Source: Bacillus pumilus (GTDB lineage Bacteria; Bacillota; Bacilli; Bacillales; Bacillaceae). From it: a stretch of 64,000 nucleotides of DNA. The DNA is taken from NCBI RefSeq assembly GCF_024498355.1, contig NZ_CP101833.1, forward strand, positions 3,267,001-3,331,000. The letters run 5' to 3'. Shown here one piece after another: positions 19,412 through 27,877 of the stretch (position 1 is the stretch's first letter; each line of letters begins with the position of its first letter). The notes beneath the pieces are model-generated. The model was not told the origin of the DNA. It did not search any database and saw only the letters and a program-made list of their open reading frames with translations. The position numbers and the translations under genes were made by a program.

Positions 19412-19437
19412 GTTTATCCCTGTGCAAACAGGGGTAA
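19412..19437 (+). promoter_or_regulatory. Sigma-B promoter of ywjC
   Basis: GTTTAT (19412-19417) and GGGTAA (19432-19437) are 14 bases apart, matching the general-stress pattern GTTTAA-N12/14-GGGTAT with one mismatch per box. ywjC belongs to the sigma-B regulon in B. subtilis. The spacer is itself an inverted repeat (CCCTGT/ACAGGG). Confidence 0.85.
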
Positions 19438-19478
19438 CAAAGCTATTGTGAGAAAGTAATTAACAGGAGGATATGAAG

Positions 19479-19733
19479 ATGTCTCAAATCTATTCAATCC
19501 GAATCGCTGCGAAAGCATTGAATTTACATAAGCTTATGTCTCTATATGAAAAGTGCCATCAGGCTCAGCATCGTTTATATGTGTATTCTAAAAAGACAAT
19601 GTGCAACATTAAAAACATCGTAGAGCTTGAAACCTTCAGGCTCACTCATTTAGAATCAGACTACTTAATTGTTGTAGAAGGAAAACAGGCACAAGACCTC
19701 CTTCAACCATTTGAAAAAGAGAAGGTTTCATGA
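19479..19733 (+). CDS. ywjC: General-stress protein YwjC
   Basis: This 84-residue cytosolic protein corresponds to B. subtilis YwjC, of unknown function. No motif or membrane segment is visible. Two in-frame ATGs lie at 19473 and 19479; the AGGAGG site is two bases from the first and eight from the second, so 19479 is preferred. It is preceded by a sigma-B promoter and followed closely by a dispersed structured repeat. Confidence 0.85.
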   Translation: MSQIYSIRIAAKALNLHKLMSLYEKCHQAQHRLYVYSKKTMCNIKNIVELETFRLTHLESDYLIVVEGKQAQDLLQPFEKEKVS

Positions 19734-19748
19734 AAATGAGCAGCCTAG

Positions 19749-19893
19749 TCAGATTGTTGACAAATGGCTAAAATGATCTTTATTTTAGCCATTTGTCTTC
19801 TTTTCAGCGTGATAGAAAACCTTTGAAGTCTAGGAAGGACGAGCACTGGCACGCAGGACTGACAAAGAATGCGAGGGTTTGTCTACACGCTGA
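19749..19893. repeat. Dispersed structured repeat, copy 1 (145 bp)
   Basis: This element begins TCAGATTGTTGAC and ends TACACGCTGA. It holds a perfect 16-bp hairpin (19759-19774 with 19782-19797, 7-base loop) followed by a domain closed by TCAGCGTG (19804-19811) with CACGCTGA (19886-19893), inside which AAACC and GGTTT can pair. A second copy is at 54675-54851. The first and last four bases (TCAG/CTGA) are themselves inverted. A further AGCCCTTTT/AAAAGGGCT hairpin follows. It resembles the idea of the 190-bp intergenic repeats described in B. subtilis, from memory only. Confidence 0.85.
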
Positions 19894-19977
19894 GCCCTTT
19901 TTCAAAAGGGCTACTGGATCGTTTATCACTGATGCTTCCTTCAAAGTAAAATATAAAGTGCGCTATAGTGAGAGTCT

Positions 19978-20220
19978 TCAAAAAAATAGCTTAAAAAATC
20001 CAAATGATATGAGAGCAAAACAAATAGTCAACGTCGCAGATATATTTTTTTTGCTTAGAGAACTGCCTATTACGTTTACTCCAGTGTTTATGCCAAACAA
20101 AATAATACCAATATAAAAAAACACTGGATTGATTCCAGCTGGAATCATCAAAATAAATAAACCAATAAGAGTCACGTAGTGAACGCTTTTCATCATGACT
20201 GTTTTTGCCGTTTCACTCAA
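19978..20220 (-). CDS. Small membrane protein of unknown function
   Basis: From a TTG start at 20220 with GGAGAGGG eight bases upstream, the product is 80 residues with three hydrophobic segments (about 13-33, 34-52 and 60-79). A longer ATG frame exists from 20271 but lacks a ribosome site. I do not recognise a family. It stands alone between the structured repeat and ywjA. Confidence 0.6.
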   Translation of the reverse strand: MSETAKTVMMKSVHYVTLIGLFILMIPAGINPVFFYIGIILFGINTGVNVIGSSLSKKNISATLTICFALISFGFFKLFF

Positions 20221-20377
20221 ACAACCCTCTCCTTTTGAATCTAATTGCCTTAAAGTATAACAAAATTCCATTTAAATGGTGAATGAAATATCGATTAAAA
20301 AATCCTTAATATTCCTTTTGTATCTTACGTCAAAAATGAGTCCAACTCAATAGCTGGACTCATTAAGGACTTCCTTC

Positions 20378-22093
20378 TTAATGACCAAACTGCGCTTCAT
20401 GCAGTCTGCTGTATACGCCGCCCATTTGGATTAAGTCTTGGTGGCGGCCTTGTTCTTGGATGCCTTCCTCCGTCACGACGATGATACGGTCTGCGTGTTT
20501 AATCGTCGCAAGCCGGTGAGCGATGACAAGTGTTGTCCGGCCGGCAGCCAGTTCGCTCAGAGCATCCTGTATCGCTTTTTCTGTTTCTGTATCAAGTGCT
20601 GACGTCGCTTCATCTAAAATAAGAATGGAAGGATTTTTTAGGAACATCCGTGCAATCGACAAGCGCTGCTTTTGACCGCCTGACAGTTTGACGCCACGTT
20701 CGCCAATGACGGTATTTAACCCTTCTGGGAAACGCTGAACGAGTTCCTCTAAATGTGCACGTCGTACGGCCTCCCAAATCTCTGCATCACTCGCTTCTAG
20801 ATTGCCGTACGCAATGTTTTCACGAATGGTGCCTGAGAATAAAAAGACATCCTGCTGCACAATGCCGATCTGCTGTCTTAAAGAAGACAAGGTCATGGAT
20901 TTTGTGCTCACTCCATCAATCGTGATCTCACCTTCATCCACATCATAAAAACGAGGCAGCAAACTGCAAATGGTCGATTTTCCTGCTCCTGAAGGCCCTA
21001 CAAATGCAACGGTTTCTCCTTGCTTGATCTTCAAATTGATATCCTTCAACACTTGACTGTGCTCATCGTAGCCAAACGTCACGTTTCGATATTCAATTTC
21101 ACCTTGCAGTCCGAACACATCACGTGCTCCTTCTGTATCCTTCACATCCGGCTCTGTTTCAAGTAAATCGACATAGCTTTTAAAACCGGCAATTCCTTTT
21201 GGATACATTTCAATCACCGTGTTGATTTTATCTATCGGTCTAAATAAAACGTTTGTGATCAGAACAAAGGCGATAAATCCACCTGCACTCAATTGACCTT
21301 GCAGGACAAACCATGTACCTGCCAGAAGGACAAACAGCGTCACAAGCCGAGTTAAAATATAACTAATCGATCCATTGACCGACATGATTTTATAAGAAAG
21401 AAGCTTCGCTTTTCGAAAACGGTTGTTGTTTTCAGCAAAGCGTTTTTTCTCAAAATGTTCATTCGCAAAGGCTTGAACAAGACGGATGCCGCCGATGTTG
21501 TTTTCAACCCTTGCATGAAAGTCTCCAATATCATTGTTCAGCTGTGTAATGGCCTTTGTCATCTTCTTATTAAAATAAAGCGCAAGCCAGATGATGACAG
21601 GCATGATCAGGAAGGTTAAAATGGCAAGCTGCCAGTTAATCATCAGCATGACAGCAAAGGCGCCAAGAATCGTTATAATCGCAATAAACAAATCTTCAGG
21701 CCCATGATGCGCCACCTCTCCAATGTACATGAGGTCGTTGGTCATCCGTGACATGAGCTTACCCGTTTTGTTGTTATCAAAGAATTTAAATGACAGACGC
21801 TGAAAGTGATCAAATAGCTTCTTCCTCATATCTGTTTCAATATTGATGCCCAGCATGTGCCCCCAGTACGACACAATAAATTGCATCACCGAGCTGAGTG
21901 CATAAATGACAAAAAGAGCAAGTGCGGTCCAGCCAATGACCGTCCAGTTCCCTGACGGCAATAATGTATCAATGAAGTAGTTCACGATGAGCGGAAACCC
22001 TAGTTCCATTAATCCAACTGCGACAGCACAAAAGAAATCTAAAAAGAACAGACCTCGATAGGGCCTGTAATAGGCGAAAAAGCGTTTTAGCAT
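20378..22093 (-). CDS. ywjA: ABC exporter YwjA (fused permease and ATPase)
   Basis: This half-size ABC exporter of 571 residues has six membrane helices (1-300) and an ATPase with Walker A GPSGAGKST, signature LSGGQKQR and Walker B ILILDEATS. It would act as a homodimer; the substrate is unknown. The ATG at 22093 is preceded by AAATGAGGT at a longish distance. A strong Fur box overlaps the promoter, and ywjA belongs to the Fur regulon in B. subtilis, suggesting a role in iron limitation. B. subtilis ywjB, its partner there, is absent here. Confidence 0.92.
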   Translation of the reverse strand: MLKRFFAYYRPYRGLFFLDFFCAVAVGLMELGFPLIVNYFIDTLLPSGNWTVIGWTALALFVIYALSSVMQFIVSYWGHMLGINIETDMRKKLFDHFQRLSFKFFDNNKTGKLMSRMTNDLMYIGEVAHHGPEDLFIAIITILGAFAVMLMINWQLAILTFLIMPVIIWLALYFNKKMTKAITQLNNDIGDFHARVENNIGGIRLVQAFANEHFEKKRFAENNNRFRKAKLLSYKIMSVNGSISYILTRLVTLFVLLAGTWFVLQGQLSAGGFIAFVLITNVLFRPIDKINTVIEMYPKGIAGFKSYVDLLETEPDVKDTEGARDVFGLQGEIEYRNVTFGYDEHSQVLKDINLKIKQGETVAFVGPSGAGKSTICSLLPRFYDVDEGEITIDGVSTKSMTLSSLRQQIGIVQQDVFLFSGTIRENIAYGNLEASDAEIWEAVRRAHLEELVQRFPEGLNTVIGERGVKLSGGQKQRLSIARMFLKNPSILILDEATSALDTETEKAIQDALSELAAGRTTLVIAHRLATIKHADRIIVVTEEGIQEQGRHQDLIQMGGVYSRLHEAQFGH

Positions 22094-22112
22094 ATGTAAA
22101 AGAACCTCATTT

Positions 22113-22147
22113 CCTCTATAATTGATAATCATTTTCAATTATAGAGG
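22113..22147 (-). promoter_or_regulatory. Fur box within a 35-bp palindrome at the ywjA promoter
   Basis: TGATAATCATTTTCA (22123-22137) fits the Fur 7-1-7 core TGATAATNATTATCA with one mismatch. It is centred in a longer palindrome with perfect 13-base arms (22113-22125 and 22135-22147). A TATAAT -10 (22138-22143, minus strand) overlaps it, so Fur-iron would block initiation. Confidence 0.88.
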
Positions 22148-22198
22148 AATCCTCATGAAAATACTAGATGAGGAAATGATTTCTTCCATTGGTAAGCC

Positions 22199-23701
22199 TC
22201 ACAGCACACCTGAAAACAACCGGGCAAACGATTCCTTCAAACGCTCTTTTAAGCCTCTTTTATAAAAATGAACGGGTCCCATTTGCTCACATTCTTTCAT
22301 ATCTTCCTCATAATGGGCCATCAATTGCTCGATTGGCTTTTTCGCCGCTGTAAAGACATTGACCTCAAAATTGAGCTGAAAGCTTCTCATATCCACATTG
22401 GCGGTACCGACAGAGGCAAGTTCTCCATCTGCGATCATGACCTTTTGATGCATGAAACCTTTTTGATAATGATACACCTTGATGCCCTCTTTCAGAAGCT
22501 CAGCAAAATAGGAGCGTGTGGCGTATTGTGTGAGAAAGCCGTCATTTGTTTCCGGTACCATCACACGCACATCCACCCCTCTAGTGGCAGCGATTTTTAA
22601 CGCTGTGCGGATCGACTCATTTGGCACAAAATACGGTGTAGCAATCCAGACAAATTGTTTCGCATTTGAAATGAGTGCATCATATAAATCACTCATACTT
22701 TCCTTCATATCAGGTCCAGTTGGTACAACCTGAATGACATCCTCTCCTGTCACAGGGTGCGGCGTATGATACTTCGGATCATCAATTAACACTTCATCTG
22801 ATACATACTCCCAGTCCAGCATGAAAACGGAGTGCAGGGTTTGAACAGCTTCACCCTTTAACATCGCATGCGTATCACGCCAAAAGCCGATGCTTTCATC
22901 CCGCCCTACATATTCTTTCCCGACATTTAACCCGCCGACAAATCCCGTTTCCCCATCAATAATCACGATTTTCCGGTGATTTCGGAAATTGAATTTTTGA
23001 TTAAAGAATCCATATTTTAAAGGCAGAAAGGGAGCGATGTTTACACCTGCCTGCTTTAATCGTTTAATATCTTTTCGGGAGAAGCGAATGCTGCCCGCCG
23101 CATCATAGATAAAGCGAACCTCTACCCCTTCTTTCACTTTTTCAATGAGAATGTCCATCATTTGGTGACCAAGGAAATCAGATTTAAACATGTAATATTC
23201 AATATGAATGAACGTTTTTGCCTTTTTCAACTCTTCAAAAATCCGCGGAAAGGTTTCCTCTCCATTCTTTAAAATGTCCATATCACTATTTGTATTCACA
23301 TGCATTCCTGTCGCTTTTTCTGTGTAATGAAAAAAAGTACGCTGATTCTCGGTTAAACGTGTTTCATCCGGCTTGCTCTCAAGCTCTGATATTCTGCGTA
23401 ATTTTTCACGGTTATACATTCTCTTCGATTTGAACAAATGACCTTTTACGTAAAGCTGCCCCGAGAATAAATAAAACATATAGCCAATGATCGGGAAAAA
23501 GATCAGCACATATATCCATAACAATGTGTGCTGTGATGTCCGATTCTCTAGCATCAGCGAGACGATACTAAATAAAATAATGGCGACATAAATCGCTGCG
23601 TAAAGCTGGATGCTCCATGCTGGCACCGGCCACCAATACACCACATATGCCCCGATTATCATGAAATATAAAAATAAAAATTCCAGTCTCCTCTTTTTCA
23701 C
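22199..23701 (-). CDS. ywiE: Cardiolipin synthase family protein YwiE
   Basis: This bacterial ClsA-type enzyme has two N-terminal membrane helices (about 8-60) and two phospholipase-D motifs, NHRKIVIIDGETGFVGG and MHQKVMIADGELASVGTAN. It condenses phosphatidylglycerol to cardiolipin. The frame is open to 23929. The GTG at 23701, with GAGGGCGG five bases upstream, gives 500 residues, the length of B. subtilis YwiE; ATG 23716 has no ribosome site. It is the second cardiolipin-synthase-family gene in the window, 5 kb from clsB. Confidence 0.9.
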   Translation of the reverse strand: MKKRRLEFLFLYFMIIGAYVVYWWPVPAWSIQLYAAIYVAIILFSIVSLMLENRTSQHTLLWIYVLIFFPIIGYMFYLFSGQLYVKGHLFKSKRMYNREKLRRISELESKPDETRLTENQRTFFHYTEKATGMHVNTNSDMDILKNGEETFPRIFEELKKAKTFIHIEYYMFKSDFLGHQMMDILIEKVKEGVEVRFIYDAAGSIRFSRKDIKRLKQAGVNIAPFLPLKYGFFNQKFNFRNHRKIVIIDGETGFVGGLNVGKEYVGRDESIGFWRDTHAMLKGEAVQTLHSVFMLDWEYVSDEVLIDDPKYHTPHPVTGEDVIQVVPTGPDMKESMSDLYDALISNAKQFVWIATPYFVPNESIRTALKIAATRGVDVRVMVPETNDGFLTQYATRSYFAELLKEGIKVYHYQKGFMHQKVMIADGELASVGTANVDMRSFQLNFEVNVFTAAKKPIEQLMAHYEEDMKECEQMGPVHFYKRGLKERLKESFARLFSGVL

Positions 23702-23858
23702 ATTCTCCGCCCTCATTCGTTTCTGTCTTTTTCTCTTCCATACCCTTTGCACAGCTTGTATGAAACGCACGGTCCACTGCTTTCTTCTAGCTTTTACAGA
23801 CTGGAGCCATTTGATCCGATATAATGGAGAAATATGTGAAGGAAAGGAAGATTTGTTT

Positions 23859-24827
23859 ATGCATACACCATCTCCTTTAAAAAAAGGCGACCATATTCGG
23901 GTCATCGCCCCAAGCCGAAGTGCTGGCATCTTATCAGAAGAAGGAATGTCTCAAGCCAAAAAACGTTTAGAGACTTTAGGGTTTACTGTCTCTTTTGGAA
24001 AACACGTGTTTGAATGTGATCTTCATTCCTCATCATCCATTGAACACCGCGTATCTGATCTACATGAGGCGTTCTCAAATGATGAAGTCGATGGCATTTT
24101 GACTGCAATCGGCGGTTTCAACTGCAATGAGCTTTTGCCTTATATTGATTACGACTTGATCCGTCAGCATCCCAAAGTCCTTTGCGGCTACAGTGATATC
24201 ACAGCAATCGCCAACGCCATTACCACAAAATGTGATATGGTGACATACTCAGGCCCTCATTTCTCCAGCTTTCAAATGGAGCAGGGACAAGAGGAGCAGA
24301 CAGTCATGTTTCAAGCCTGCGTGATGAGCGGCGAGCCATTTGATCTTACTCCTTCTACAAAATGGAGTGATGATGCGTGGTATCTTGACCAAGCGAACAG
24401 GCAGTTTCATCCGACGAAATGGGGAATATATCACGAAGGAACAGCTGAAGGCACCTTGTATGGCGGAAACCTTTGTACACTGAACTTACTGCAAGGGACC
24501 TCGTATATGCCGAAAGTAAAGGATACGATCTTATTTGTTGAGGATGATGACTTGGTGTTTCCTGAAATGTTTGCCAGAGACCTTACCTCCCTCTTACAGC
24601 ATGCAGGATCAATCAAAGGGCTGATCATCGGACGCTTTCAAAAGAAATCTCAGATGACAGAGGAACATTTGAGGTTCATCCTAGACAAGCATCCAATGCT
24701 CAAACACATCCCGGTGATCTATGATGTAGATATAGGACATACACAGCCTGTATTCACCTTACCGATTGGCGGAAACGCCCAGCTATCGTGCAAAGACGGA
24801 GACGTGAAGCTGCGCATTCATTCATAA
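23859..24827 (+). CDS. S66-family LD-carboxypeptidase (LdcA/MccF-like)
   Basis: Peptidase family S66 enzymes cut an L-D bond in murein tetrapeptides (LdcA) or the amide of microcin C-type antibiotics (MccF). The 322-residue protein has the nucleophile Ser in LCGYSDIT near 116, YSGPHF, the GGNLCTL stretch and the catalytic His in DIGHTQP. Start ATG 23859 follows GGAAAGGAAG. It lacks a signal peptide, so it acts in the cytosol. The frame runs on from 23610 across the start of ywiE on the other strand, but that part is not coding. Which branch it belongs to cannot be decided by eye. Confidence 0.9.
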   Translation: MHTPSPLKKGDHIRVIAPSRSAGILSEEGMSQAKKRLETLGFTVSFGKHVFECDLHSSSSIEHRVSDLHEAFSNDEVDGILTAIGGFNCNELLPYIDYDLIRQHPKVLCGYSDITAIANAITTKCDMVTYSGPHFSSFQMEQGQEEQTVMFQACVMSGEPFDLTPSTKWSDDAWYLDQANRQFHPTKWGIYHEGTAEGTLYGGNLCTLNLLQGTSYMPKVKDTILFVEDDDLVFPEMFARDLTSLLQHAGSIKGLIIGRFQKKSQMTEEHLRFILDKHPMLKHIPVIYDVDIGHTQPVFTLPIGGNAQLSCKDGDVKLRIHS

Positions 24828-24837
24828 ATAAAGCCAA

Positions 24838-24866
24838 AAAAGCACCCGAAAACGAGGTGCTTTTTC
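24838..24866 (+). terminator. Terminator after the S66 peptidase gene
   Basis: AAAGCACC (24839-24846) and GGTGCTTT (24856-24863) form a hairpin followed by T residues, ten bases after the stop. Confidence 0.85.
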
Positions 24867-24967
24867 CTATTCCATGATCTATTTCAACATTTTTTTAGAA
24901 AAAGTGATCCAATCCTTCATCCCCCTCGTTAAGTAGATGTCACAACGAAAAGAGAGGAGGCAAAAAC

Positions 24968-25033
24968 ATGTTTTCAGATGTTCTCAGCCAGCTATTCGAT
25001 TCTATTTCTAACATTATTAATACGCTTGGTTAA
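24968..25033 (+). CDS. 21-residue micropeptide, copy 1
   Basis: A perfect AGGAGG (24955-24960) lies seven bases before the ATG. The peptide reads MFSDVLSQLF, then DSISNIINTLG. It has two Asp and no basic residue, and its hydrophobic residues (F2, V5, L6, L9, F10, I13, I16, I17, L20) fall on one face of a helix, so it is an anionic amphipathic helix. The neighbouring copy encodes the same 21 residues. I know of no named family. A membrane-active, PSM-like or signalling role is conjecture. Confidence 0.85.
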   Translation: MFSDVLSQLFDSISNIINTLG

Positions 25034-25082
25034 TCCAATTTTGCACACAGACTAAATGCTTTTCGGAAGGAGGTTACGCTCA

Positions 25083-25148
25083 ATGTTCTCTGATGTACTT
25101 AGCCAATTATTTGATTCTATTTCTAACATTATTAATACGCTTGGTTAA
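25083..25148 (+). CDS. 21-residue micropeptide, copy 2
   Basis: This encodes the same peptide as copy 1. An AAGGAGG site (25067-25073) lies nine bases upstream. Seven codons differ from copy 1 and all seven changes are synonymous, confined to codons 2-10. The last 12 codons including the stop are identical in DNA. The gene ends just before a strong terminator, so the pair forms a small two-gene transcript. Selection on the peptide sequence is strongly implied. Confidence 0.88.
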   Translation: MFSDVLSQLFDSISNIINTLG

Positions 25149-25153
25149 TTTTC

Positions 25154-25190
25154 AAAACCCGCTTTCTTTAGAAGATAGCGGGTTTTTCAT
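25154..25190 (+). terminator. Terminator of the micropeptide pair
   Basis: AAAACCCGCT (25154-25163) pairs with AGCGGGTTTT (25177-25186), followed by T. Confidence 0.9.
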
Positions 25191-25196
25191 ATAAAA

Positions 25197-25223
25197 AGCC
25201 CCGCTTCTAAAGTAGAGCGGGAC
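25197..25223 (-). terminator. Terminator of the ywiB-argS transcript
   Basis: A GC-rich stem (GCCCCGCT at the left, AGCGGGAC at the right) with an 11-base loop ends in TTTTT on the minus strand, ten bases past argS. Confidence 0.85.
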
Positions 25224-25232
25224 TTTTATGCA

Positions 25233-26906
25233 TTACATCTTTTCCGGTGCAGATACGCCAATTAGTTTGAATGCGTTGGCTAGCGTAATTTGTGTTGCTT
25301 TCATGAGTGATAGACGTGCTATCGTTTTTGTTTCGTTTTCTACATCAATGACCTTCTCTGCATTGTAGAAGCTGTGAAGGGCTGATGCAAGGTCATAAAT
25401 ATAGTTCGTCACACGGTGCGGAATACGTTTTTCAGCGGCTTCTGCTACGACTTCTGGGAAGCTGCCGATGATTTTCAAAAGATCGTATTCTTTTTCCGAT
25501 TGGATATGAGAGAAGTCTGCTTTTTCAAGGTTCGGCTCATAGCCTTTTTCTTCCCCTTGACGCAGCATACTGCAAATTCTCGCATGCGCATATTGTGCAT
25601 AATACACAGGGTTTTCGTTCGACGTAGAAATCGCTAAGTCTAGGTCAAAGTCCATATGTGTCGCCGCACTTCTCATCGCAAAGAAATAACGAGTGGCATC
25701 TAAGCCTACTTCTTCAATCAGATCACGCATTGTGACTGCTTTTCCTGTACGCTTACTCATCTTCATCTTTTCACCGTTTTTGTATAGGTGAACAAGCTGA
25801 ATGATTTCTACTTCAAGCTTGTCCGCTGGATATCCAAGGGCTTGGATGGCCGCTTTCATTCGAGGGATATAGCCATGATGGTCTGCTCCCCAAATGTTAA
25901 TGAGCTGATCAAAGCCTCTATCCAGTTTGTCCTTATGATATGCGATATCTGGAAGCAAGTACGTGAAGCTGCCGTCTTTTTTAATCAGTACACGGTCCTT
26001 GTCATCGCCAAAATCAGTTGAACGCAGCCATGTCGCGCCGTCTGCTTCAAAGATATAGCCTTTTTCACGAAGCGTTTCTAGCGCTGGTTCAATTTTGCCG
26101 TTTTCATATAAAGATGTTTCAGAATACCATACATCAAATGGGACACGGAAATTCTCCAGGTCTACACGTAATTTTTCTAATTCGTATTTTAATCCGTACT
26201 CACGGAAGAACTTCATGCGCTCTTCTTCTGGCTCGTGCACGAAACGGTCACCAAATTCATCAGCAAGCTTTTGACCAATGCCTTTGATGTCTTCTCCTCT
26301 ATAGCCGTCCTCTGGCATTTCTTTTTCAAGACCGAGCGCCTCAAAGTAACGTACTTCTACAGATAAAGCGAGGTTATTGATTTGATTCCCTGCATCGTTG
26401 ATATAGTATTCACGGCTCACGTCGAACCCTGCTTTATCAAGGATGTTGCAAAGAGAATCACCTACAGCTGCTCCGCGGGCATGTCCAAGGTGAAGATCAC
26501 CTGTTGGGTTTGCTGAAACGAATTCGACTTGTACCTTCTGGCCGCCGCCTGTATTCGTTTCGCCGTATGCCTCTTTTGCCTCAAGGACCGATGGGATGAG
26601 CTTTGTTAAATACTGATTGTTCATATAAAAGTTAATGAATCCTGGACCTGCGATATCCAGTTTTTCAATAGACGCTTTCCCTTTGTCAAACGCATTGACA
26701 ATGTCTTCTGCGATTTGACGAGGTGCTTTTTTCGCAATGCGGGCAAGCTGCATCGCCATGTTGGTGGAGTAATCACCGTGCGTTTTCTCTTTTGGCTCTT
26801 CCAAAAGGACATCAGGCACCTGGCTTTCATCAGCAAGTCCTGCTTTGACGACTGCCGCAATGATTTCTTCTTTTAACGCATCTTTGACCTGTTCTGCGAT
26901 ATTCAT
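25233..26906 (-). CDS. argS: Arginyl-tRNA synthetase
   Basis: This class I synthetase charges tRNA-Arg. The 557-residue protein has the N-terminal Add-1 domain (1-110), the HIGH motif as LHLGHARG near 131, the KMSKS loop as [10 protein letters not shown] and the C-terminal anticodon-binding helical domain. Its ATG overlaps the ywiB stop by four bases (ATGA), so the pair is translationally coupled as in B. subtilis. No T-box leader is visible in front of ywiB. Confidence 0.97.
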   Translation of the reverse strand: MNIAEQVKDALKEEIIAAVVKAGLADESQVPDVLLEEPKEKTHGDYSTNMAMQLARIAKKAPRQIAEDIVNAFDKGKASIEKLDIAGPGFINFYMNNQYLTKLIPSVLEAKEAYGETNTGGGQKVQVEFVSANPTGDLHLGHARGAAVGDSLCNILDKAGFDVSREYYINDAGNQINNLALSVEVRYFEALGLEKEMPEDGYRGEDIKGIGQKLADEFGDRFVHEPEEERMKFFREYGLKYELEKLRVDLENFRVPFDVWYSETSLYENGKIEPALETLREKGYIFEADGATWLRSTDFGDDKDRVLIKKDGSFTYLLPDIAYHKDKLDRGFDQLINIWGADHHGYIPRMKAAIQALGYPADKLEVEIIQLVHLYKNGEKMKMSKRTGKAVTMRDLIEEVGLDATRYFFAMRSAATHMDFDLDLAISTSNENPVYYAQYAHARICSMLRQGEEKGYEPNLEKADFSHIQSEKEYDLLKIIGSFPEVVAEAAEKRIPHRVTNYIYDLASALHSFYNAEKVIDVENETKTIARLSLMKATQITLANAFKLIGVSAPEKM

Positions 26907-27325
26907 GAACGTAAATCCTCCTTATACGAAATCGATAATGTATGTAAATGCTTTTGATCTTCACCTGTGAGCATATCGTACGTAATGTGCAGCAGTCCCT
27001 TGTCCACATCGAGATCAATGCCATGTGTGTGAACATCGAGCTGAAGTGTACCGAATGGCATCGTGTAATGTGTGACGGTCGTTTCTCCAATGAGAAAGCG
27101 CTGCTTCATTTGAATGGCACCTGATCTCATGACAAAAATTTCTTTATCACTCATTTTCACAACGGTTTTTACTTGACCCATTTCATGTTCTTCATGGTAA
27201 GTGAGATACGTTTTGTCATTCTTCTCTTGGTACGTTCCAGTTGTCCGGAATTCGATCGTTTCAGCCGGTTCCGTCTCTGGTTTCATCACTGACTTTACAT
27301 GAATTGAAATTTGGTTTTGTGTCAT
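26903..27325 (-). CDS. ywiB: DUF1934 beta-barrel protein YwiB
   Basis: This 140-residue cytosolic protein belongs to DUF1934, a calycin-like small beta-barrel family of unknown function. The sequence alternates short strands (for example [14 protein letters not shown] and [21 protein letters not shown]). An AAGGAAGTGC site precedes the ATG. It is the first gene of the ywiB-argS pair. The conserved pairing with argS suggests a housekeeping link that is not known. Confidence 0.9.
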   Translation of the reverse strand: MTQNQISIHVKSVMKPETEPAETIEFRTTGTYQEKNDKTYLTYHEEHEMGQVKTVVKMSDKEIFVMRSGAIQMKQRFLIGETTVTHYTMPFGTLQLDVHTHGIDLDVDKGLLHITYDMLTGEDQKHLHTLSISYKEDLRS

Positions 27326-27444
27326 TTTGCACTTCCTTTGCTAAGACCCGTTTAACTAAAATAGTATACCATATTCACGATCGCCTATCATACCATCATT
27401 TCTCTTCTTCACTAGGATTAAACTTCGTTTTTGATCTTCTAAAA

Positions 27445-27798
27445 TCACTTTAGCAAAAGAGAAAAATGAAATTGACCAAATATAACGAGTCCAGCCTTTA
27501 ATCCCAAGTCTTTTCGATTTATTAAATAAAAAAGAGCTTGTATGCCTGAACTTGCCAAAAATGCCTGGAAAAAATCAAATGGAACGATATGTGCTTGCTT
27601 ACATACCACCTGCATGAATAACGCAATGCAAGTGAGATAGAAAAATCCTCGATCCTGAAACAGACCAACCATCTCTTCCTTTGCCTCTTTTTTCGAAGCG
27701 AAAACTGGCGGCTCAGATGCGAGCTCTCGTTTCAATGTGAAAAAGCCTGCCGCTAACACACATACAGCGAGTAACACCATCAATATAGAAGAAACCAT
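27445..27798 (-). CDS. Hypothetical membrane protein
   Basis: This 117-residue protein has an N-terminal membrane helix (2-22), an acidic and basic linker (28-47) and two or three further hydrophobic segments (51-65, 73-95, 98-115). A GGAGGCAG site precedes the ATG. I do not recognise a family. It lies between ywiB and speB, both on the same strand, separated by terminators. Confidence 0.7.
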   Translation of the reverse strand: MVSSILMVLLAVCVLAAGFFTLKRELASEPPVFASKKEAKEEMVGLFQDRGFFYLTCIALFMQVVCKQAHIVPFDFFQAFLASSGIQALFYLINRKDLGLKAGLVIFGQFHFSLLLK

Positions 27799-27828
27799 GA
27801 GCTGCCTCCTTTATTTTTTTCCCAATGT

Positions 27829-27863
27829 AAAAAAAGAGCTTGTCCACATGAGATGACAAGCTC
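27829..27863 (-). terminator. Terminator after speB
   Basis: GAGCTTGTC (27836-27844) pairs with GACAAGCTC (27855-27863); a T run follows on the minus strand, between speB and the small membrane protein gene. Confidence 0.88.
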
Positions 27864-27877
27864 CTCTATTAAAATGT

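Noticed and set aside
19418..19431. CCCTGT/ACAGGG inverted repeat as a uvsE terminator.
   Set aside because: No T run follows and it coincides with the spacer of a good sigma-B promoter.
19793..20116. A 107-codon plus-strand frame after ywjC.
   Set aside because: It runs through the structured repeat and the antisense of the small membrane protein; no ribosome site and no family likeness.
23859..25148. S66 (MccF-like) peptidase followed by tiny peptide genes could be a microcin C-type system.
   Set aside because: No MccB-type adenylating enzyme or exporter is nearby, a terminator separates them, and the peptides lack the C-terminal Asn of MccA-type precursors.
26907..27444. Possible T-box leader upstream of the argS transcript.
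   Set aside because: ywiB is first in the transcript and its upstream gap of about 120 bases has no T-box sequence or stem I structure.
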